Positions 21,119-35,580 of a DNA stretch of 64,000 nt are shown one piece after another; within the stretch, counting starts at the first letter, position 1; every line of letters begins with the position of its first letter. Below the pieces are notes generated by a model. The model saw only the letters and a list, made by a program, of their open reading frames with translations. It made no database searches and had not been told where the DNA came from. Where the stretch lies: the NCBI RefSeq assembly GCF_022605165.1, contig NC_063072.1, forward strand, positions 1,488,001-1,552,000, read 5' to 3'. The translations under genes and the position numbers were made by a program. This DNA comes from Purpureocillium takamizusanense. Lineage: Eukaryota; Ascomycota; Sordariomycetes; Hypocreales; Ophiocordycipitaceae.

Positions 21119-22762
21119 CGTGGTCTGGACGCGCGCGGCGGAGCGAAGCGAGGAGAGGAGAGCAAGCCCGGGGCGGGGAACGTCAAAAGAGGCGGCAGGC
21201 AGATGAGCGGAGGGGTGGGTGAGGAGAGGGAGGGGTCGAGAGCCGACGCAGCGCACGCAAAAAGACGAACGAACAAGGCCGAAGGTGTCGCGTCGTATCC
21301 TTGATTCTCTTTTTTCCCTGCGCTTGCGTGCGAGGAAAGAGGGGAAAGGAAGGAGTTGCTTCACAGAGGTGCAACGGAGACGGCGGGAACGCTGGCGACG
21401 AATTCGGGTGGGTGTGAAGAGGAAAAAAGAGGCCCGGCCGGGTTGATGAGCTGCAGGCGGAGGGAGGGATGGATCGCGCGGGGCGTGTGTTGAAGCGCCT
21501 GACCGACCACCTGGAAGCGGCACCAGGCTGGAAGGCAGCAAGCACCACTGGGCACGCAGCTAGGCTCCGCCTACCTTACTTGGTAGGTAAGGTAAGGTAT
21601 CACAGGGTGGGTTGCGGGCACCTACAAGCTGCTGCCACGCTGCTGGTTGTAGGTGCAGCTACCTAGTACCTACTAGTTAGAGGTCGGGCGCTGCCCGGGC
21701 ACTGCCAGGCGGGTACCAAGGCCCCGTCGTCAGCGACCGTGTCGCGCGGCAACAGCGAGGCGGGCATTGAAAACAGCTGTGGCGCATGCCCCTCAGCGGG
21801 GTGGCGGGGGAAGCTCCTCATCACCTTACCTTACCTTCCCTTCCCTTCCATGCTCGCCATTCCAGCCTCAGACCAGCACAGCACCTGGCCTGTTTCCTAC
21901 TAACTTACGAAGTCCCCAGACGTACGATACTTTCCGACCTAGGGGCTGTTATATCTTGACCCGGATAGCCATTCGTGCCCAACCAGTGGTAGCTTCAATG
22001 TTGCTGTCGTCGGCTCCGCTGCTGTTGTTGCCACTGCTCCCCTTCCTCTCTTCGTCCTCCTACTGCTTGCGCTGCCCGCTGCTCCAGCACTCGTCTGGAG
22101 TATCAAGTACCTGCATTCGGCTGCTTTGTCAGCCCGAGCACCGAGCAAAGGTGGGGGGGCATCCGGTATCAGGCCACGCCGCCGGCACCGTACCCAGTAC
22201 ATTCATACATTCACTCGCTGGCTGTCTCGGGACTTGTGGCGGCACAGGGGCGGACGCACGCACAGAGAAAGCCCCCCCGAGTGGGCACAAGTGGGTGGTG
22301 GTGGTGGTGGGTGCTTGCCGTCCGTTCCTTATCGCCCGGAGCAAAGGCCGGCGCCCCTGGTGACGTAGGTCGCATGCCTGGGCCGTCATGACGACCAGTG
22401 GGCCACTCGACCGCCCCCCCTCTCCGAAAGAATCAAAAAGAACTAGGGAGCAGTCGAGAACACATGGCTACGAATGCGTCGAGTATACTTCGTCAACTAT
22501 CCCCTTCAGGTGTCCGCAAGGTTCGCTTATGCCCGCGGCAACCACTCAATACCCCTCCTCACCCGAGAAGTTGAGACCTCACTGGCCCGTCGTGACCGCG
22601 TAGCAGGTGACAGGTTCACAAGCTTTTGCACGCCAGAAGATGCGGGCAAAGTTGGCCCCCCTCACGGTGCGGCACTATAGTGCGTGCTCTAAGAGTTTCG
22701 TTGACGTAGTAGGTACTTGTCCAAATATTTATGTACACTCCTCTGCGAATTCCCCGCTTCGT
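21119..22762. other. CRM1 promoter and upstream spacer
   Basis: 1.6 kb upstream of CRM1 and beyond the aminotransferase 3' end. It holds purine-rich CRM1 leader sequence, inverted-looking TACCTTACTTGGTAGGTAAGG at 21572-21592, CTACCTAGTACCTACTAG near 21660, and CCTTA/CCTTC pentamers at 21814-21848. No gene supported. Confidence 0.55.
21814..21848 (+). repeat. CCTTA/CCTTC pentanucleotide tract
   Basis: Tandem CCTTA followed by CCTTC units on the plus strand in the spacer between CRM1 and the aminotransferase gene. Confidence 0.75.
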
Positions 22763-24415
22763 CTATGCCTTGTAGCCGCAGTCGGCCAGCGCAGACTTGA
22801 GCGCCTCGAGAGCCTTGTCGACATCGTTGCGGCGGGGATCGACCTGAGCGAACGGGTTAGCGGATACTCTGTTCCAGAAAACCCTGGTGTGATACTCACT
22901 GCCGTGATGCCCATGTGGCCGAACCGAATGTACTTTGTGCCAATCTCCTTGTGAATGCCGCCGGCGAAGATGATGCCCTTGCTGAGGAGCTTGGGCAGGA
23001 CGTCCGGGATGGCGACACCCTCGGGGAGGTAGATGGCCGTCATGGCGTGGGACTGATCCTCGGGCTTGGTCGCGACGATCTTGAGACCCATGTCCGTCAC
23101 GGTCTTCTTGACCCTGTCCGAGACCTCGATGTGCTTGCTAAAGCGCTCCGACAGGGGCTTGGCCAGGATCTGCTTGAGGGCCGTGTTGAGGGCGTGGACG
23201 AGCTGGGGCGAGGGCGTGGCGAAGTAGGACGGCTTCTTGGCCTCGTAGTTTTGCATGACTGTGGATGGGCTCGTCAATACTAACGCTCATTGCGCGAACA
23301 TGGCAGTGCGCAACGGCGTGTACTTACTCGGCAGCCACCGCTTCATGGAAGCAAAGTACGTGGCGGGCTCCGTCTTGCGGTTCTGGACCACCTGGATGGC
23401 GCGGCCGCTGAACATGGAGATGGACTGGCCGGCAGGGCAGCCAATGGCCTTCTGGCCCGCCGTGACAACACCGTCGAGGCCCCAGTCGTCAAAGGCAAGC
23501 TCCTCGCAGGCTACACTGCAGACGCCGTCGACGATGACGAGGGTCTCGGGGGACACCTTCTTGACGGCGGCGGCAATGCTCTTGATGTCGCTCAGGACGC
23601 CGGTGGAGGTGTCGACGTGCGTCACGGTCAGAATCTTGTACTTTTTCTCCTTGAGGGCCTTCTCCACGTCCGCGACCTGGGGCCGCCCGCCGATGGGACC
23701 GTCGAGCTTGGTGACATTGGCGCCATAGGCGCGCAGGCAGTCGGCGAAGCCGTCGCCAAAGTAGCCGGTGCTCAGGACAAGGGCATCCTCGCCGGGCTCA
23801 ACCAGGTTCACGGCGACGAGGTCCCAGCCGAGGGTGCCAGAGCCGTTGAGGACAAAGGGCTGGGAGGCGGGGCTGGTGGTCTGGAAGAGCTGGCGCAACA
23901 TGGTGAGGGTCTCGCCAAAAGTCGCGACGAAGCCGGCGGCGACATGGCTCTCGCTGCGGCGGATCCCGGGTGGTCAGCACGCTGTGGAACAGAGGAGCAG
24001 ACGGCGGGTCATGGGCACTCGTGACACACCTGTAGTGGCCCATGGACTGGAGGACGGCATCGTCAAATTCAATGGGCCCAGGGATGAGCAACGTCGGGTG
24101 TGCGGGTTGGGAAGACATTGTGGAAGACGACCTGTGTGGCTGCTGCTGCTGCCGCTGCTGTTGCTGCTGCTGCTGCGCGGACTGTTGGAATCTTGGTCTC
24201 GAAGGTGAATGGGGATGTTGTTGTTGTCGTTGTTGTTTTTGTCGAAGGGGATGTAAGTTGGAGAGCGGCCTGGAGCTCGCGATGGAGGGGTAGACATAGG
24301 ACGCTGGACGCTGCTGGCGGGGCAGCCCTCCGAGGGCCGATCGGACAAGAGCTGCGGGACACGAGCCTGAGACGAGCCGCATGGCGCCGGCTACCCGTGA
24401 CGGAAGCATCCCCAC
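22763..24415 (-). CDS. alanine-glyoxylate aminotransferase family enzyme with optional mitochondrial leader
   Basis: Exon 1 ends at 24030; the others are 23953-23328, 23258-22900 and 22843-22763, all in phase. Starting at 24118 (MSSQPAHP) the enzyme is 384 residues, the usual size. The same frame stays open upstream to ATGs at 24382 and 24415, adding 88 or 99 residues that are Arg-rich, lack acidic residues and end in a Gln/Ser-rich stretch. That is typical of a mitochondrial presequence followed by a repeat expansion. The class V PLP fold shows LLIPGPIEFDD, GSGTLGWD, VTHVDTSTGVL, IVDGVCSV and the PLP lysine in TAGQKAIGCPAG (K198 of the short form). It should convert glyoxylate plus alanine to glycine plus pyruvate (yeast Agx1, human AGT). 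The C-terminus YKA is not a standard peroxisomal signal. Serine-glyoxylate activity is also possible. Confidence 0.9.
24126..24178 (-). repeat. CAG/CAA tract encoding polyglutamine in the leader
   Basis: CTG-rich on the plus strand (CAG on the coding strand). It encodes Gln runs immediately before the internal MSSQPAHP start of the aminotransferase. Confidence 0.85.
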
Positions 24416-25427
24416 TCGCGGGGGGTTCCCAATGCCAACCTATAAGGCGCAGGGCGACGGCCCGAGGCAAAGTACCGGAAGGGCAGAGGGGGGTTTGCGC
24501 TGCTGCTGTCGGCGTCAGGCTCCGAGCTGCTAGCAGGCAGGTCGTGATCAAGCGGTACCTTCCCGGTTGCTTGTTCGCTTGTCCTCGCAGCGCACTGGGT
24601 CACTCAAGAAATTCCTCCCGCAGGCACACACACAGGAGCGAGTGCCTTGCAGTTCCGACAGCAGCTCAGCTCGAAGAGGGTGTGAAGAGAGGGTGGGAGC
24701 GGACGCCGAACGACGAGCGCAGCATCGCCAATCAAGGGCCCCCGCCGGTTACGTATATGGGGGATTGAGCCCCTCCGTCAACGGAGAGCGCGCCCCGATT
24801 CTTGGCTCGGGCTGCTTCTACAGCGCCCAAGCCGTGCGCGCGAGGGGGCGCCGACCCTGCCGAACGCCCCCGCCCCCTGTTGGCGACCGCCGTTTTCCGC
24901 CGCGCCGGCGCCTTCCACATGCCAATACGCCAGAGCAGCCGGCGTTTTCCGGGCGCTGGTCGGTCTTGCCACTAAGACGCCTCCGACTCAACTCCGGGAA
25001 GCGCGCGCAACCAGGCAGCCGCATCCTCCAGGAACCGCATCACGACGGATCAGGTACAGCATCACACCGGATTTTGTCTACACAAACTTTTGGCGCACCT
25101 TGCGCTGCTTGCTGCTCGCCTTCCTCCTCCTCGCCGTCTTGCCTGTGTCGCCTTGTCGTCTATTCTCGAAGCCACGTCCGATCCCGGACCAACCGCGCCT
25201 GACATGCCGCCTGCCATCCAGTTCCTCCGATGCCCTACATCAAGCATGCGACATTTCGGCTGCTGCACAGGTCCGATGACCCAACCTTGATTCTCGTCGA
25301 CGGCCCAACCCACGTCCACGCCTCCACAAGCCATTCGTACCACACCTTACTGTCGTCCGTCTGCCTCCACATGCTCACCTCCAGCTCCGTGTCTGCCGGG
25401 AAGGTAATTGGTTTCTAGTCCCCTTGA
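24416..25427. other. spacer aminotransferase promoter / PRMT5 3' end
   Basis: Upstream region of the aminotransferase and downstream region of PRMT5. Short overlapping ORFs only; nothing supported. Confidence 0.55.
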
Positions 25428-27796
25428 TTAGTTCTTCATACTCGGAACTCCGAAGCCATTGTCCCAACTCACCTTGAGTGGAAAGAAGATGGGGAACCAC
25501 GAAATCATGTCCTTGCTCTTCGCGTCGATGCGCTCCGGATGCGTGCTGATTTCCACCTTGGCGCCCTTGTGCTCATCCAGTCTCGACTCGTACAGCGTAG
25601 ACTCAAAGTAGCCCGCCAGGCCGTGAATGACGCCCCGCGCGCGACATACGAACGTGACGTGGCAATACCGCGAGTTGTGATCGTTTGCGCCGGCCGCGCC
25701 CGCCATGCTTCCGCCGCCGCCGCCAACGACGCCCCCTGAGCGACGTGCCTGCACAGCCGCGAGCGTCGACTCTGGTATCGGATGAGAAAACTCCCACGCC
25801 TGCTGGAAGCGGGGGTGTCCAGGCACCCGTTGGCAGACAAAGTCCAACGCGTACAGTCGCACCACCCAGGGCGTGTCAAACGCCGTATCCTCGGTGGCAG
25901 ACCTCGCCAGGATGTCGGCATATAGCTTGGGCGTGGAAATGGGGCTGAAGTGCGCCGTGTAGGAGCTGGGAATAGAAATCCCGTGCGGCTGCGCAACGAC
26001 GTGCTGGATGCCGTCCAGGCACTCGGGGGACAGCTCGTTGTCACCAAACGAGCCGAGCAGCTCCGAGATGAGGATGTCTACCTTGCCGTACGTCGGCCCT
26101 GCCTCTGCAGACTCCGACACGATCGGGCCCTTCCAGGCGCGCATGTCCGTCTTGATCACGTTCACCTTGCCGCCCCAGACCGTCTGATTCTGCCTCAGCA
26201 GGTAGACGTAGGCATTGGGGTTCTTCTCAACTGCCCACACCTCAACGGCGACACCAGTAAACTCTGCCGCCTTGAGCGCGCGCGTGACCAGAGGACCGCG
26301 GCCCGAGCCGGCCACTGCGATGACCACCACACCGAGCTTGGACGTCGGCAGTCCGAGGGCCTTCCATTCCGTCAAGGCCTCGATGACGGCGGCTTCGTAT
26401 TGGTCGTACTTGACGGGGTCGCCCTCGAATACCTCATAGGTGGCGGACTCGAGATTGTCCGATAGGGGCTGCAGCGGCGACTGCAGCCAGTCTTGGAAGC
26501 TCGTCAGGGTCGTCGACTCAAGAGCGGTGAACACCGGCTGCTGAGACTCGAGCCACTGCAAATACGCCATGTGCGCATTGCCACGGGGCGCCTGAGAGTT
26601 GGTTGCGCTGGCCGGCGCGTGCGCCGCGGACAGGCTCGGGAACTCTTCGTCCGTGACTGGCGGCTTTTGTGCCAGTAGAGAAGGTGAGCTTGGCCTGAAC
26701 TGGGACGCGTCTGGGCCGACGTCGCAGAGCAGAAGCCAAGGATACGCCTTTAAGCGCATGGACGTGAAGATGAGGTCCTGATGATGTTTCGACAAACAGG
26801 GGTATCCGCCTTTGTTCGTCTGGAATACCTCAGGACCGATGGTCAGATACTGCAGGGGCTCTGCGAACCATCTATTTTGCAGGTCCTTTTCCGGCATGAC
26901 CTTGGGCAGCTTCAGAGCTGGACGAGGCGTGTCAGTCGTGTGCGACAGAGGGGGACGGGAGCGGCATGTCCGACATACCGACAAAAAGTCTGAGACTGTA
27001 ATTGCACACCGATCGAATATGGTGCCATGAGTCCCAAGCACCAAAAAGGTCTATGCTCTTCGCGGCGGAGGTGTGTGTGCCTGCCTGCGGACAAAGCGAA
27101 GAGAGGGTGTCGTGCTCCGAGCCCACCACGGGCTCTCTATACATAGGCATGTGAACCAAAAAGGCCAAGGTGCTTCCAATCTTGAGAGCTTCTTGTACAG
27201 CCCGCGAGTACTGGGCCAACCCCTGGTTCCCACCGTCCTTGGAGGCATCGCGAGCGGGTCCAGTGATCATGATGCTGCGGACGCCGCAAAAGTTGGCGTA
27301 GTTGATCTCCAAGTTCAGCACCTGGCGCGAGATGCTGGACACAATGGGATCGGTGGAGCACAGGTCGATCCAGGGGCTGATGCACGCCGTGTACGTGTTG
27401 ACCGCGGCAGAGGGGAACAGGGAGGTGTCCTCCGGGGTGAGGGGCGGTAGGATCGGTTCCGCCCGCGAGGCGGTGACGGTGCTGGTGCCCGACTCGCCAT
27501 TTTTACTCAGAAGCTCGAGGTGGTCCGAGACTAGCTTAAAGACTCTCTTCTTGAAGTGGCTGTTGGTGATGGGAGACGTCGCGAAGCTGATCTGCGGTTG
27601 TGAGCGTCAGTCAGTAGGCTCGTACTGAGAATGGGAAAGCGCAGTGGTCCCTACTCACCCCCTGATTGAGAAGGTACCCATATTGGAGATCCGTGAGAGG
27701 CGAGTCTCGCTTCGAATCATGCTTTCCGATGTGGAAAGCTGGCTGCTGGGGTCCATAACTTTCGGGCATGGCCAGGCCCGTCCCTTCGAACACCAT
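25428..27796 (-). CDS. skb1: protein arginine methyltransferase PRMT5 / Skb1 (Hsl7)
   Basis: Exons 27796-27659, 27591-26979 and 26917-25428 join in phase to 746 residues. The N-terminal part matches the PRMT5 TIM-barrel region (ANFCGVRSIMITGP, WDSWHHIRSVCNY). The Rossmann domain has the type II signature Phe in TYEVFEGDPVKYDQY (F414), the SAM loop VAGSGRGPLV (454-458 for GSGRG) and acidic residues in AVEKNPNA. The double-E loop is SELLGSFGDNELSPECLDG (E536 and E545). A beta-barrel follows and ends in SWFPIFFPL. PRMT5 makes symmetric dimethylarginine on Sm proteins, histones and other targets; fission yeast Skb1 and budding yeast Hsl7 also act in mitotic entry and morphogenesis. A Gly/Ala-rich insertion near residues 650-675 interrupts the barrel. 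It is divergent from PRP43. Confidence 0.94.
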
Positions 27797-28466
27797 GATG
27801 TTGCTCGAGTGCCCAAGCCGGATGTCTGTTGAGCCTTTTACTCACAAACCGCCGCCGGTTTGATGTGAGACTCTGGGAAGCGAAAGGATCCAATGCACTC
27901 CGTGTTCTCTTGACTCGCTACACGGCGCTACGAGCTGTACAAAATTTGTTGGCGAAGCCCTAGAGCTAGGCAGTGCAGGTGTTGAGGCTCGCTGCTATTT
28001 TCGCGGTGAGCCTGGGTCTGCGCACCAGGCGCCCAGTGTGCGCCGCACAGGGCTATGCCATATTGCGTCCCTCCACTATACATCTTCAACGGTTGCAGGA
28101 CGTGAGCGGGATCAACTTGAACAGCACTAGAGACTCATGGAGTTCAAACAATCAAGATACTATTAGCTACCTAGCATGCAAAATCATAGTCGCAGACAAG
28201 CCCGAAACATCATTGCAAAGCACATGGTATGTCCACCGCCTTGCCATTACAGTGTGTTTTCTACATCCGGCACTGTAACGTCCAGGGTCCTTATCGATAG
28301 GCGGCACCCCTCTGGCCCGCCAAAATTTTCGGAAGCCAAACCCCGATGGCTTCGCGGCAAACTACCTGCCAGCCAGCCAGGCGGGCCCCCCCAAAACCTC
28401 ACCACTCCAACCCGCTCCTGCTCGAGTCAACGCGTGCCCTCGGACAAAGCGCGCGCGCGGAACGCA
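27797..28466. promoter_or_regulatory. divergent promoter region PRMT5 / PRP43
   Basis: 670 bases between the two start codons. It holds a perfect palindrome TATCGATA at 28292-28299 and a CCAAAATTTTCGG element near 28319. No separate gene seen. Two RNA-processing genes sharing it may be co-expressed, which is inference. Confidence 0.45.
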
Positions 28467-30919
<2,453 letters not shown>

Positions 30920-33900
30920 TTTGTCGATGGCATGTGCCGCCGTGGCGAGGCGGTCGCGGCGTGTTGCGCCGCCCTCCCCCTCTCGAGCGTATGCGACGAC
31001 GGCAGCTGCAAGCAGACGCAGTTGCCTCTTTTCGCAGGCCTCGGGGGTAGGGTAGGGTAGGGGAATGCACAGGGCGCACCCGGCAACATCGTTGTGCTTT
31101 GTTTTCTCATCTGGTCGGGTGTCCTGGTTGTGGACGCTTGGGTTTGTGTTTTGTTGGCGTATGGACAACCTCAAGAGGAGAGAGATGATGAGTCGGCTGG
31201 CGCTCATGAAGACATAGAGGCATAGCTATGCGCTGTAGACGGGGTTTCGGTTGGTTCCGACCACTTAGAGCAAAGACTGGCGAGTTGAATAGTATTCGAC
31301 TATTGTCGCACAGCATTCGCGACGGGCCACGCTGGGGCTAGCAAGCTACGTGCACATACATACGGGCTTGCATCGTCAGGGCTGACAAGACGACGGGCTG
31401 CCGCCCACGGTCGCTTTCCTCGTGACGGTCGCGTGCGGCCAGTTGTCGCGGCCAGGCGTAACACAGCCCGGCCAGGGTCAGTTGCCGGCGCTAAATGACG
31501 GGCTTCTCAGCGCCGCAGGGTTTGAGCCCGAGGCCGGACAGTCGCGCATCGCATACCACGTATACATATGTGCAATATACGTAGATGGGGGTCCGACAGG
31601 GCGACAGGGCGAGCGAGCGAGTGAGCGCCGCATCTCCACGATTGCATTGAAGCGTGGGGGAAGGGTGTCTCCAATTGCACGTTAACCGGCAGCCGGGCGC
31701 CCGGGTGCGAAGCAGCACATCGCCGAGAGTCAAGGATGCATGGATGCTCCATGAATGGCCGTCTCCCCGCGGCCAGTGGGGCCGAGCATGGCATGTCGTG
31801 CGCCTGCTGCGAGATGCAGAATGCGACGCCATTGCGTGGGCAGGAAGCGTGTGCTTTGCCGGCATCCTGGCCTGACGTCGACTGGCTGGCTGGCACGCAC
31901 GCACTCCTTTGCTTCCACCACGGCGACGTGCACGCACGCGGCGGGCCAAGCCACCAGACCGCGGCTGCAGCAGCTCAGCAGGGACAGCGACGCCTCGGAG
32001 GCTCCCGTCCCTCGTCGCCGCCACCGCCGCGAAGCGTCCCGGCCGACGCCCCCCCCCCCCAAGAGAGCCCTGTGCGACTGGAGGCCCAACGGATCTCCCT
32101 CCTCTTCCTCCCTCCTCCAGGCGCGAGACACGCGCATGCTGTGCCTCGATGTGCGCGCGCCGGCGTCGACAAGAGAGACAAGAGTGCCGCATCGGCGGCG
32201 GACATGACCTGCCTGCACACGGCCCCCAAATCATGCCAGCAGCGGGTAGGTAAGTTTGTAGGTGCACGTCAACATCAGTGCAGCAGCACCTACTAATAAG
32301 GTACTACGTCAAGTGGTGGTTGGTGGCTGCCACCACCACCCGGGGCAGGTCGCTTCCACCAGACAGCGGGACGGCTCGTCAGCCGGGGTTTAGCTTCCGC
32401 GCGCTAGCAAGTGCTGAAGCCATGTCATCACTAAGGCCAGTCCAGTCCAGTCATTAGCTCTCGCGTCCTCGCTCCATGTCCATCGAGGTGTGAATGCCTT
32501 ACTGTACATATCAATGTACATTGCAGCCGAGACACTGCTCGGCGTGTAACCACAACGTTGCGGCTGCATCTCATCTCACCGGCAGACACCACATTCGCCG
32601 CCGCTATGTCGTGCCTGTCGGCCATTGAGCCTTCATGGATCCGGGGTCAAGGCCGACCGCATCCGTGCAGGTTCCTCATCCCGGATCTTCAAGCCTCCTT
32701 CGGCTTCGGTGGCGACGACGCAACGCGATGCGGTTTGTTTCAGATTGTTGGAGCAACGGGCTGTCTCGGCTCACCCTCAACGTCGCTCCAGGCGCCACAC
32801 CATGCCCGGCCCTCGACAAAGGGGAGACTCAGGGCAAACCGGGGCTGCGGCTGCAAACTTCACCCAAAAAGACTGTACGACATTGTGGCCCGCAGACTCA
32901 TTCTGCCCGAGAACTCCTGTCTGTCGCTCGGACGCTCTGGCGCTCGGCCTGCGACTGGGCCGCGGCCACAGGATAAGGAAGCTTGACAAGGCTCCGGCTT
33001 AATGTCTGCCACCTTCTCATGGCGAGCCGCGTGGCCTAGCGCTGGCATGTGACAACGTGCTCGTCCTTATCGCTGCCCGTAGCGCCAGCTTCACTCATCG
33101 GTTTCCCTACCGCACCTTGCGCCCAGGGATCGCGACATCCAAATCGATAATTGAGTGGTCCAGCTTGTAAAAAGTCGTTCGTCCTACCGTTCTTCTACCT
33201 ACCCACTCCTCAAACCAGGTGGAAGAGCCGTCACGGGCCCGACTTTGTACGTCCGAGTACATGTAGTTGACGTCTTGAGTTTGTGTGAGGAGCCAAGCCC
33301 ATCTCAGAGTAGGCAAGAGGCAGAGTGCGCCGACATACAGCCTCGTAGCAGTAACAAGCGAAGCCCCAATGAAGATGGCTCGTTCTGGCGTACCTTAGGC
33401 GGCGCAGGGGTTACCTGCGGCCTATTAGAGGCTATGCTGCAGCACAAGCTCGAGTGGTGCAATGTAGATGGTTGTCCGCCCAGGACCACGGGCAGATTCG
33501 CAGACGACGTTTGTTGAGCAAGACATGGATGGCCAGGGTGTGTCGCCGCGGCGTGGCTGCATGGGCCCCATGTCGACCCTGTGCTGTGCTGTACCAAACA
33601 TCCGAACCACTCGCGCACCCTCATCAACAAGGCCCGTATCGCAACTAATAATGGAGACGATGAGAAAGCGCTCGGTATCCCCCCGACCCTCCCCGTCAGT
33701 TCGCAAGGCCTTTCTGGGAGTCCTTCATCATCCAAGGGCGGTCAGAGGGCAACGAAATGACCTAATCGATACCCCCAAAGCCCATGCACTTGGAGCGCTT
33801 CTGGTCGCGCCGTGTCTCGACCTACCGTCTGTCCCCTTGCTACCTGAGCACGTTTTCTGCAGATGATATGATGGCATGTCGCCCTGACAAGTGTTATCGC

Positions 33901-35198
33901 CGGACCATCCGGATGTATGGACCCAGAGCCCTGCGTCCAGACAACTTGACGTTCGATTGCACAGGCCTAGACACAAAGCGTTCCACCGGGTATGTTATGG
34001 TTGTTGGTACTTCATCAGCCACCCCTTGTCCCCAGTTCCATTTTTTTTTAATATTTACCAGGAGAAATGAAGCGTGACAATGTATTCCGCACATGGCGTC
34101 CTGGTTGGCGCCGATGTCAATGCGAATGTTTTGTGCGCGCCAACCATGCGTGCTGGTGGCCAACAACTCGCCCGACTGGCGGACGCATGTCGTTGACAGG
34201 GGCGGACATGGAGGGCAACGGCTTGCGCAGGGAGAGAAAAGAAAGACATGTACGCATGACGCCGCCCGCGCAAGGCAGTTGATAGCGGCGGGCGGGCCGT
34301 TCTCGCCATGTTTGGTACACACTGGTGTGAGGTTCGTCAGACCAACAAGAGCTTGTCTCCTCCGAATCTCTGCGGTCCAAAAGTGCGTCGCACCAGGCTC
34401 GGGCCCTGGCAGACAGGTTTTTGTGACAAGGTGTGAGCCCTGACGGCATGGTAAGCTGGTCAAAGTAGGGCACTCACTGCCCATGGCCCAAGCAATCTGC
34501 CGCGCGAAAGCTGCACCTCGGCCGCATTGTGACAGGGGTCGTGTTAGTGCTCTTCCAAATGAACGCGTCGTGGGAAGCAGTCAGGGCTGATCCCTGACAG
34601 CCAACTCTCCCTCGAATCTGGCCAGTTTCCCCTTCCTGGAAAGTCACTTTGCAGACTCTGCCGGCTGTGGTCCCCGATCCGTAGACTCATGGAAGGGGTG
34701 TCATGTCGCGTAACAAGTCGGGCAGCCGTTCCACGGCAGCAACCGTACGCAACCTGAGTTGCGTCACAGTGCCGGGGTATGCACCTTGATGATCCAGACG
34801 AGGTGGATAAGTACCATGCAGAGGCCAAAGAACCTGTACCCGTGTGCTTTGCCTGCTGGCCCAGGTTCGATCTCCAAGTCCGCTCGGAGCCTCACACCGG
34901 GCATATGCCCTGAGGTCTGTCTGGCCCAAAATAAATACGACGCCGTCCGTTGTCCACGGCTCCAGATTGAGACAGTGATCATTACCGTCGATACCAGCCT
35001 GGCACCTCGCTTCTTCTTTCTTCTTGTTTCTTGATCAACCCTCATCTGCTCTAATTGCCAAGTCCACAACTTGGTAAGCTTGAGTGCGGCCGCCGCTGAG
35101 ATTACGGCCGACACCAACCAGACTCGTTGATCTCTCACCCTTCTATTTGTCGCCTTCCTGACTGCAAAGACAGCCGCAGCTGCTTCTCAACACGCGTC
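30920..35198. other. gene-poor tract, 4.3 kb
   Basis: Begins with the PRP43 3' region, including a GGGTA pentamer run at 31043-31064. The remainder has many overlapping short ORFs on both strands, none with domain-like content. A C12 run lies at 32049-32060. TACCTACTAATAAGGTACTACG-type sequence is near 32288. Nothing is supported as a gene; a non-coding transcript is possible. Confidence 0.5.
31043..31064 (+). repeat. GGGTA short tandem repeat
   Basis: Three to four GGGTA units downstream of PRP43. It is not the TTAGGG telomere unit of filamentous fungi. Confidence 0.8.
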
Positions 35199-35580
35199 AT
35201 GGGCGGGAACGGGTTTTACAAGTACCGGTGCAAGTACTTCATGTCGCACAATTGCCCGAACTGGGTATGGGTGGCCAACTCGCCCTGCGCATCGTGCTTG
35301 GTAAGTCGGCAAATGTCCTCTCACCGACTCACGGCTGACAAGTTCATGATAGGCGGACGGAAGAGAGAACGAGCAGGCCAAGATGCCGGCGTGGGCGACC
35401 ATCTCCAGAGATATCGTGGCGCCCCGCGTCAGAGACGGAGTACTGCAGTACGTCGTCATGGAACTGGTGCCCCCGACCGAGCCTGGTGAGACGTGGACCC
35501 TGCGCGACAAAGCGCCGCCTGCAGTGCCCGTAACGAGTGCAATGCCGGACTCGACAGGGCTGGTGTCATCACGGACTTGA
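35199..35580 (+). CDS. small cysteine-bearing fungal protein, two exons
   Basis: Exons 35199-35300 and 35353-35580 flank a 52-base intron (gtaagt...tag) and give 109 residues. The first exon encodes a dense aromatic and basic block: YKYRCKYF, HNCPNWVWV and PCASCL, with cysteines spaced C-x7-C-x11-C-x2-C. The second exon continues with an ADGRE segment, then a less ordered tail ending in SSRT. The block resembles small uncharacterised proteins common in Sordariomycetes; I know of no function. The four cysteines could bind zinc or form disulfides. No signal peptide is visible, so secretion is unlikely from this start; an alternative ATG at 35127 would add 24 residues. It stands alone in a gene-poor tract. 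Confidence 0.68.

Noticed and set aside
31043..31064. Interstitial telomere repeat
   Set aside because: The unit is GGGTA, not TTAGGG, and only three to four copies exist.
33894..34484. 196-codon minus ORF in the gene-poor tract
   Set aside because: No domain, overlaps equally long ORFs on the opposite strand, and has no convincing promoter or splice signals.
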